From the NCBI RefSeq assembly GCF_019175365.1, contig NZ_CP059572.1:6696001-6760000 (forward strand): a DNA stretch of 64,000 nt, read 5' to 3'. Source of the DNA: Actinomadura graeca (GTDB lineage: Bacteria; Actinomycetota; Actinomycetes; Streptosporangiales; Streptosporangiaceae). The position numbers and the translations under genes were made by a program. Numbering within the stretch: the stretch's first letter is position 1; each line of letters begins with the position of its first letter. Under the pieces are notes generated by a model. That model worked only from the letters and a program-made list of their open reading frames with translations. It did not search any database and was not told the DNA's origin. Shown piece by piece: positions 58,863 to 64,000 of this stretch.

Positions 58863-60203
58863 TCAGCCCGTGACCAGCTCGCCGTCCGCGTCGTCGGCGA
58901 AGCCCGGGACCCACCTCAGCGACTCCGCGCGGGCGGGGATCTCGCACTCCAGCTGGCACAGCACGCCCGTGCCCGCCGACAGCACCCGGTGGATGATCAC
59001 GTACTCGGGCGGCAGGTTCAGCTGCCGGACGACGTTGGTCGGGCGCAGGTCGGTGACGCGGGCGGCCATGTCGCGCAGCCACTCGCGGTTGAACTTGAAC
59101 GTCTCGGTGACGAACGGCTCGGTGATCGGCGCGAGGAACGCCTGGAGGGACTCCGCGTCCACCTCCACGCCCTCGCGGATGAAGTCCTCGCGGCGCAGGG
59201 CCTCCTCGATCTCGTCGATGTCGGCCATCGTGCCGATGCGCAGGAGCAGCCCGAGCCGCTGCTGGAAGCCGCCGGGGATGCGGTCGACGGCGCCGAAGTC
59301 CAGGACGCCGAGCCTGCCGTCCTCCAGCAGGCGGAAGTTGCCGGGGTGCGGGTCCCCGTGCAGCATCCCCGAGCGCTTCGGGCCCGACAGCAGGAACCGG
59401 CAGTACAGCAGCGCCGCGTGGTCCCGGGTCTCCTGGTCGCCGTCGCTGATGATCTTCGAGAGCGGGGTGCCGTCCATCCACTCGGTGACCAGCACGTCGC
59501 CGGACTGGGCGATGACCTCCGGGATCGAGAAGTCGGGGTCGTCGGCGTAGGCGTCCCGGATGATCGTCTGGGACTCGGCCTCGATCGTGTAGTCCAGCTC
59601 CTCGGCGACCCGCTCCTTCAGCTCGGCGAGCATCGTCTTGACGTCCAGCCCCGGCATCAGCACGCCGAACAGCCGGCCGAGCCGGGCCAGCTGGTTGAAG
59701 TCGCTGATCAGCGCCTTGCCCGCGCCCGGGTACTGCACCTTGACGGCGACGGCGCGGCCGTCGTGCCACACCGCCCGGTGCACCTGGCCGATCGACGCCG
59801 CCGCGGCGGGCCGGTCGTCGAACGACACGAACCGCTCACGCCAGTCCTCGCCGAGCGCGCCCGCGAGGACGGTGTGGACGGTCGAGGCGGGCAGCGGGGG
59901 AGCGGCCTCCTGGAGCTTCGTCAGCGTCGCGCGGTAGGGGCCGGCGATCTCCGGCGGCAGCGCCGCCTCGAAGATCGACAGCATCTGGCCGAGCTTCATC
60001 GCCCCGCCCTTGAGCTCGCCGAGCACCGTGAACAGCTGCTCGGCGGTCCGGGTCTGGATCTCCATGGCGACGGCCTCGGCGGACCGGCCGAACGTCCGTT
60101 TCCCCAGGCCGAGCGCGGTGCGTCCGGCGAAGCCGATCGGGAGGGACGCCAGCTTTGCGGACCGCGTCACCGCGCGGCGGGGAAGATCGCTCACGCCGTC
60201 CAT
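58863..60203 (-). CDS. ABC1/UbiB-family atypical kinase
   Basis: The 446-residue protein shows the family's KGGAMKLGQMLS helix, AAASIGQVHRA (A-rich nucleotide loop), VAVKVQYPG with the lysine, the catalytic HGDPHPGNFRLL and VLDFGAVDR. ABC1 proteins bind ATP and support isoprenoid-quinone or lipid metabolism; some link to antibiotic tolerance. It corresponds to Rv3197 beside whiB7 in M. tuberculosis, from memory. ATG 60203 was chosen. Confidence 0.92.
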   Translation of the reverse strand: MDGVSDLPRRAVTRSAKLASLPIGFAGRTALGLGKRTFGRSAEAVAMEIQTRTAEQLFTVLGELKGGAMKLGQMLSIFEAALPPEIAGPYRATLTKLQEAAPPLPASTVHTVLAGALGEDWRERFVSFDDRPAAAASIGQVHRAVWHDGRAVAVKVQYPGAGKALISDFNQLARLGRLFGVLMPGLDVKTMLAELKERVAEELDYTIEAESQTIIRDAYADDPDFSIPEVIAQSGDVLVTEWMDGTPLSKIISDGDQETRDHAALLYCRFLLSGPKRSGMLHGDPHPGNFRLLEDGRLGVLDFGAVDRIPGGFQQRLGLLLRIGTMADIDEIEEALRREDFIREGVEVDAESLQAFLAPITEPFVTETFKFNREWLRDMAARVTDLRPTNVVRQLNLPPEYVIIHRVLSAGTGVLCQLECEIPARAESLRWVPGFADDADGELVTG

Positions 60204-60393
60204 TGTCGGTGATCCACTCTCGTTCTCGCCACAACCATCCGCGCCCGATCCCGGTCACCCGGACCGGCGCGCCCGCGTCACCTGCGGCGACGATGTAAGT
60301 GTGCGCTTTCTCACCCGCCGGGGGGCGGGCCGGGCGGCGCCCCCGCGGCCCCGCGGGACGCGCCCGGCGGCCTCGCGGGATAGGTTGCGGGCC

Positions 60394-61242
60394 ATGTCCG
60401 ATGAGCTGTCCGATGAGCCGTCCGGTGAGCCGTCCGGTGAGTCGTCCGATGGGCCGTCCGGCGTGCTGCTGGTCGAGCGCCGCGCCGACGGGATCACCGT
60501 CCTCACGCTGAACGACCCGGACCGCCGCAACGCGATGTCCGACGCGATGACCGCGGCCTGGAGGACGGCCGTGTCCGGTCTCCGCGCGGACAAGGCACTG
60601 CGCTGCGTCGTGATCACCGGCGCGGGCGGCGCCTTCACCTCCGGCGGCGACCTCGCCTGGCTCGCCGACACCGGCGCCGAGGCCGTCCCCGCCCTCCGCG
60701 ACCGGATGCTGGAGTTCTACCGGACGTGGCTGTCGGTCCGGACCCTCGAAGTGCCCACGATCGCCGCGATCAACGGGCCCGCGGTCGGCGCCGGCCTCTG
60801 CCTCGCGCTGGCCTGCGACCTGCGCTACGCCGCGTCCGACGCCCGGCTGCTCGCCCCGTTCACCGCCCTCGGGCTGCACCCCGGCATGGCCGCCACCTGG
60901 CTGCTGCCCGAGGTCGCCGGGCTGCCGCTGGCCCGCGAGATGCTGCTGACCGGACGCGCCCTCACCGGGGCCGAGGCCGAGGCGCGCGGGCTGGTCAACC
61001 ACGCCGTCCCGCGCGAGCGGGTGCTCGGCGAGGCCCTCGCCGCCGCCGAGCTGGTCGCCGCGCGGGCACCGGTCGCGACCCGGCTCACCAAGGTCGCCCT
61101 GTCGGGCGGCGGGCACCCCGACATGGAGTCGGCGCTCCGCTGGGAGTCCCTCGCCCAGCCGGTCACCATGGCCACCCGGGACATGATCGAGGGCATCGCG
61201 GCCCAGCGGGACAGGCGCCCCCCGCGGTTCACCGGAGCCTGA
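60394..61242 (+). CDS. Enoyl-CoA hydratase/isomerase (crotonase family)
   Basis: The 282-residue crotonase has VVITGAGGAFTSGGDLAWLA (oxyanion loop), PTIAAINGPAVGAGLCLALACDLR and LLTGRALTGAEAEARGLVN. The position of the canonical second catalytic glutamate is taken by GLHPGMAATWLLP, so isomerase-like rather than hydratase chemistry is possible. The first 22 residues are serine/glycine/glutamate repeats from a 12-base tandem repeat (60396-60461). Confidence 0.88.
   Translation: MSDELSDEPSGEPSGESSDGPSGVLLVERRADGITVLTLNDPDRRNAMSDAMTAAWRTAVSGLRADKALRCVVITGAGGAFTSGGDLAWLADTGAEAVPALRDRMLEFYRTWLSVRTLEVPTIAAINGPAVGAGLCLALACDLRYAASDARLLAPFTALGLHPGMAATWLLPEVAGLPLAREMLLTGRALTGAEAEARGLVNHAVPRERVLGEALAAAELVAARAPVATRLTKVALSGGGHPDMESALRWESLAQPVTMATRDMIEGIAAQRDRRPPRFTGA
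60396..60461. repeat. 12-base tandem repeat at the crotonase 5' end
   Basis: Five near-identical units of GTCCGATGAGCC type run from 60396 to 60455 with a partial sixth. They encode SDEL/SDEP/SGEP/SGES/SDGP. The crotonase fold begins only after the array, so it is a disordered leader and could vary in length. Confidence 0.8.
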
Positions 61243-61291
61243 ACACCCGCCCCGAAGGCTGTGGAAACCCTCCGGCGACTGTCAAAAACAT

Positions 61292-61321
61292 GGTCTTTGA
61301 CCTGGGATAACGTCAAAGACC
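61292..61321. promoter_or_regulatory. Perfect 10-base inverted repeat upstream of the metallopeptidase gene
   Basis: GGTCTTTGAC (61292-61301) and GTCAAAGACC (61312-61321) are perfect arms separated by 10 bases. A third half-site, GTCAAAAAC, lies at 61281-61289. The region is AT-richer than the flanks, sits 39-68 bases before the GTG at 61360 and overlaps its expected promoter. A protein operator or a leader hairpin are both possible. Confidence 0.45.
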
Positions 61322-61359
61322 CCCTGTGGAGGACGCAAAATTTTGGGTACGGTTCAGGC

Positions 61360-61968
61360 GTGCCCCCTAACGTTGAGGTCCGCCGCAGCCACCGACGCCG
61401 GCGTACCGTGTCCGCATATCGCGACGGGGACAAGGTGGTGGTGATGGTTCCGTCAAGGCTGAGCAAGGCCGAAGAGGAACAGTGGATCGCGACCATCCTG
61501 GAGCGGCTCGCCGAGCGGGAACGCCGCCGGCGCCCCAGCGACGCCGACCTCCAGTCCCGCGCACGCGAGCTGTCACGCCGCTACCTGGACGGCCGCGCCG
61601 ACCCCGTCAGCGTCCGCTGGGTCGCCAACCAGCGCACCCGCTGGGGGTCGTGCACGCCGGACGACGGAACGATCCGGCTGTCCACCCGGCTGCGCGGCAT
61701 GCCCGGCTGGGTCGTCGACTACGTCCTGGTGCACGAGCTGGCCCACCTGCTCATCCCCGGTCACGGCGCCGACTTCTGGGAGCTGGTCGGCAACTATCCG
61801 AAGGCCGACCGCGCCCGCGGCTACCTCGAAGGCGTCGCCGCCGCCGCGCACCTGCCGATGGAGGCCGACGCGCCCGGCGGCGAACCCGCCGAGGACCTGC
61901 ACCGTGTCGACGGCCTGCACCCCGGCGGCGACCTCCCGGGCGGCTACCCCCGCGAGGCCGCCGGGTGA
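61360..61968 (+). CDS. M48/DUF45-like metallopeptidase (YgjP type)
   Basis: The 202-residue protein has RWGSCTPDDGTIRLSTRLRG and the zinc site VLVHELAHLLIPGHGADFW (HExxH plus a third ligand), the signature of the YgjP/DUF45 family. It is cytoplasmic; the substrate is unknown. GTG 61360 was chosen (VPPNVEVRRS). Its TGA overlaps the next GTG as GTGA, so the two genes are coupled. Confidence 0.88.
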   Translation: MPPNVEVRRSHRRRRTVSAYRDGDKVVVMVPSRLSKAEEEQWIATILERLAERERRRRPSDADLQSRARELSRRYLDGRADPVSVRWVANQRTRWGSCTPDDGTIRLSTRLRGMPGWVVDYVLVHELAHLLIPGHGADFWELVGNYPKADRARGYLEGVAAAAHLPMEADAPGGEPAEDLHRVDGLHPGGDLPGGYPREAAG

Positions 61969-62597
61969 GCACCGCCGGCCGCCGCGCCGCCGTGCTCTCG
62001 CTCCCCGCCTCCGCCCCGGACGCCCCGCCCGGCGTCGATCCCGCCGAGTTCCGCCTCGCGCTCCTGGAGGACACCTACGAGGTCGTCGCCGGCCTCCGGT
62101 CCGTCACGCCCGCGCTCGTCCTCGACCCGCCCGACCAGCCGGACGCCGAGGCCGTCACCTGGCCCGGAACGGAGATCGTCCGAGAGCCGACGCTCGCGGG
62201 GGCGTTCGCCGCGCTGCACGCGCTCGGCGCCGGCGAGGCCGCGCTGGTCGCCGCGGACGCCCCCGACCTGCCGCCGCTGCTGATCGGCAAGCTGTTCCGC
62301 GCCCTCGGCGGCGCCCCGGCCGCCGCCTGCCGCGCCGCGGACGGGCACGGGCTGGTCGCCCTCGCCGCCCGGCTGCCGCTGCCCGGCTGGCTCGCCGCCG
62401 CCCTGACCGGGATCGGCCTCGACACGCCGGACGCGCTGTCCCGGCTCCGCGCCGCCGCCCCGCGCCCCGGCCTGGTGCCGCAGGGCCCCGGCTGGCACCG
62501 CCTGCGCACCCCCGGCGACCTGCGGTCGCTCGACCCCGGCCTGGAGGGCTGGGAGAACACGCGCGCGCTCCTGGAAGGCCGCCCGCTCGGCGCCTGA
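61965..62597 (+). CDS. GT-A-fold nucleotidyltransferase-like protein
   Basis: The 210-residue protein reads as a truncated GT-A/MobA-like fold: EDTYEVVAGLRSVTPALVLD, AALHALGAGEAALVAADAPD (a DxPD acid cluster) and LPPLLIGKLFRALGG. It resembles the TIGR04282-like family near cofactor or glycosyl-transfer genes. The P-loop-like N terminus is short. Function is not assigned. It is translationally coupled to the metallopeptidase. Confidence 0.7.
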   Translation: MSTAGRRAAVLSLPASAPDAPPGVDPAEFRLALLEDTYEVVAGLRSVTPALVLDPPDQPDAEAVTWPGTEIVREPTLAGAFAALHALGAGEAALVAADAPDLPPLLIGKLFRALGGAPAAACRAADGHGLVALAARLPLPGWLAAALTGIGLDTPDALSRLRAAAPRPGLVPQGPGWHRLRTPGDLRSLDPGLEGWENTRALLEGRPLGA

Positions 62598-62619
62598 GGT
62601 CGCCCTCAGGGCGGCGCCC

Positions 62620-63162
62620 TCAGGACGCCAGGGCCCTCGCCACCAGGCCGCGGACGACGTCGTCGGTCGGCTCCGGGAGCGCGTCGACGGGGAACCAGCC
62701 GAGGTCATCGGACTCGTCGCTGGCGGTGTGGCGCGCCCCGGACGGTGCGATGGCGGCGAACTGCACGTCCAGATGCCAGGTGCCCTCCGGATGGCAGCGC
62801 ACCGCGTGCCGGTCGAGCTGGACGGGGCCCGGCAGCAGCCGCAACCCGTCGATGCCCGACTCCTCCGTCGCCTCCCGCAGCGCCGCGCCCGCGAGCGTGA
62901 CGTCGCCGGGCTCGCAGTGCCCGCCGAGCTGGAGCCACGCCTTGATCTTGGCGTGCAGCGTCAGCAGCACCCGGGACCGCGAGGAGTCCAGGACGACGGC
63001 GCTGGCGGTGATGTGCCCCGCCGCGCACTCCCGCCACAGCCCGTCCGCCGGGTGCTCCTCCAGATGCCTCAGGAAATCCAGCCGCGCCCGCTCCTGGCCG
63101 GAGTCGGGCGCGTGCCACGACTCCAGGACGCGCCGGGCGTCCTCGTACAGGGGGACCGTCAC
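62620..63162 (-). CDS. Nudix hydrolase
   Basis: The 180-residue protein has an N-terminal helical extension (LYEDARRVLESW) and a Nudix box, GGHCEPGDVTLAGAALREATEE then SGI. In this box the Glu after the first segment is Asp. Relatives are common next to the actinobacterial zinc metalloprotease. GTG 63162 overlaps the preceding 58-codon gene's stop as GTGA. Confidence 0.87.
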   Translation of the reverse strand: MTVPLYEDARRVLESWHAPDSGQERARLDFLRHLEEHPADGLWRECAAGHITASAVVLDSSRSRVLLTLHAKIKAWLQLGGHCEPGDVTLAGAALREATEESGIDGLRLLPGPVQLDRHAVRCHPEGTWHLDVQFAAIAPSGARHTASDESDDLGWFPVDALPEPTDDVVRGLVARALAS

Positions 63163-63335
63163 GTCCGGCCGAGGCGCGGATACCGCGAGTTGGCCGGATG
63201 GCGGCGGCGCCGCTCCTGGTCGACCGGGCGGTGCCAGCACAGCGTCGCCCGCGCGATCCGCCTGCGGATCACGTTCGTGGACGAGTCCGGCTCGTAGCGG
63301 CAGCCGCTCACGCGGGACCCGTGCGTCCGGTTCAC
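63159..63335 (-). CDS. Possible small basic protein linking metalloprotease and Nudix genes
   Basis: A 58-codon frame from GTG 63335 overlaps the metalloprotease stop as GTGA, and its own TGA overlaps the Nudix GTG as GTGA. The product (VNRTHGSRVSGCRYEPDSS onwards) is rich in arginine with two cysteines. Such chained overlaps argue for a real coupled gene, but GTGA is frequent in this GC context and I do not recognise a family. Confidence 0.42.
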   Translation of the reverse strand: MNRTHGSRVSGCRYEPDSSTNVIRRRIARATLCWHRPVDQERRRRHPANSRYPRLGRT

Positions 63336-64000
63336 GGGCGGGGCCCCGCGGCGTCCGGCCCGTCCTCCTCGTCGCCGGGCTTGCCGTCGCCGAACCCGGT
63401 CCCACCGCTCTCGGCGTCGTCCGGCTTGGCATCGTCGGGCTTGGCGTCGTCGGGCTTGGCGTCGCCGGGGTCGTCGCCCACGGGCTTGGTGAGCCTGGAG
63501 ATGTCGAGGTCGGACAGGCCCTCGATCTCGTCGCGGCCGTGCACGAACCCGTCGGGGTCGTCCAGGTCGGCGGCGGTCGGCAGCAGGTCGGGATGGCCCC
63601 AGAGCGCGTCCCGGCCCTCGTTGCCGCGCACCTCGTCGATCGTCCGCCACAGCGCCGCGGCCTCCCGCAGCCGCCGCGGCCGCAGCTCCAGGCCGACCAG
63701 CGTCGCGAACGTCCGCTCCGCCGGGCCGCCGGTGGCGCGGCGCCGCCGCACCGCCTCGGCGAGCTTCACCGACCCGGGCAGCCGCCCCTCGGCGACCTGG
63801 TTGACGACGGTGTCCACCCAGCCCTCGACCAGCGCGAGGGTGGTCTCCAGCCGGGACAGCGCCGCCTTCTGCCGCGGGGTCTCCTCGGGCTGGAGCTGGA
63901 TCTCCCCGCCGAGCGCCTCCTGCAGGGCCTCCGGGTTGCTCAGATCGAGCCCCTGGACGGCCTGCTCGATGCCCGACAGGTCGACGGTGATGCCCCGCGC
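63332..64000 (-). CDS. Zinc-dependent metalloprotease, actinobacterial type (N-terminus beyond window)
   Basis: The frame runs off the right edge, giving at least 222 residues of the C-terminal part. It includes ALSRLETTLALVEGWVD and GRLPGSVKLAEAVRRRRATG, characteristic of the DUF2342/zinc-dependent metalloprotease family encoded near the ABC1 kinase and whiB7 in actinobacteria (Rv3195-like). The HExxH site should lie outside the window. The tail has a DDAKP repeat (15-base units near 63416-63480) and is strongly acidic. Confidence 0.87.
   Translation of the reverse strand, partial: ARGITVDLSGIEQAVQGLDLSNPEALQEALGGEIQLQPEETPRQKAALSRLETTLALVEGWVDTVVNQVAEGRLPGSVKLAEAVRRRRATGGPAERTFATLVGLELRPRRLREAAALWRTIDEVRGNEGRDALWGHPDLLPTAADLDDPDGFVHGRDEIEGLSDLDISRLTKPVGDDPGDAKPDDAKPDDAKPDDAESGGTGFGDGKPGDEEDGPDAAGPRP

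Noticed and set aside
1..64000. tRNA, rRNA, insertion sequences, prophage or attachment sites.
   Set aside because: No tRNA-like cloverleaf, conserved rRNA segment, transposase, integrase or paired terminal repeat was recognised by eye; a tRNAscan/Infernal run would be decisive.

Overview
This is a high-GC (roughly 73%) actinomycete chromosome segment, most likely from Actinomadura or another Thermomonosporaceae genus. The support is heavy GTG/TTG start use, many 1-11 base gene overlaps, Mrx1-type mycoredoxin, WhiB7, AdnAB, UvrD2, DUF3107 and the actinobacterial zinc metalloprotease. From memory, the order from the DEAD-box helicase (16 kb) to the right edge follows the M. tuberculosis stretch rhlE / TetR / DUF3107 / moeZ / MGMT-like / adnA-adnB / nudC / mycoredoxin / uvrD2 / ABC1 kinase / whiB7 / metalloprotease. 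The genus is an inference from style and could not be tested here. I found no tRNA, rRNA, CRISPR array, insertion sequence or prophage.

Layout. 0-4 kb: tail of tatB, mrp, a MarR regulator, and a DUF1003 gene coupled to a soluble MgtE-N/CBS gene. 4-15.9 kb: an ECF41 sigma factor, a CitE-like lyase, a CPBP membrane protease, Nudix, DUF6758, PHP phosphatase, a degenerate metallo-beta-lactamase-fold protein, a frameshifted RecB-like nuclease, a Tat-exported serine hydrolase, an alpha/beta hydrolase and a GDPD. 16-21.3 kb: RhlE-like helicase, GlsB-like membrane protein, DUF3107, TetR, and a flavoprotein missing one redox cysteine. 21.4-24.4 kb: non-homologous end joining (LigD polymerase, ATP-dependent ligase, divergent Ku). 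24.4-34.7 kb: Cu/Zn-SOD-like protein, MMPL transporter with divergent TetR, a NarL-type two-component system, MoeZ, a subtilase with its partner, and an alkyltransferase-like protein. 35-41.9 kb: the AdnA-AdnB recombination helicase-nuclease pair, with an odd palindromic insert in adnA.

42-50.5 kb looks like an insertion into the conserved block. It holds a methyltransferase, a small gene behind a good LexA box, an acyl-CoA synthetase, and a four-gene NRPS-independent siderophore operon (ATP-grasp, two IucA/IucC synthetases, PLP decarboxylase) preceded by a clear DmdR/IdeR iron box. This operon is my best candidate for an undescribed pathway. It has an ATP-grasp ligase but, inside the cluster, no N-hydroxylase, citrate synthase, exporter or receptor.

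50.6-64 kb: HD-domain protein, DUF4031, M20 dipeptidase, NudC, mycoredoxin, UvrD2, TesB thioesterase, then whiB7 behind a leader of about 550 bases with a WhiB7-type promoter, a short upstream ORF and a near-perfect intrinsic terminator (antibiotic-responsive attenuation). The window closes with an ABC1 kinase, enoyl-CoA hydratase, an M48/DUF45-like metallopeptidase, a GT-A-like transferase, Nudix, a 58-residue gene and the start-truncated zinc metalloprotease. Functionally the window is rich in DNA repair (AdnAB, UvrD2, NHEJ, ATL), redox homeostasis (mycoredoxin, NudC, SOD-like) and stress regulation (WhiB7, ECF41, GlsB).
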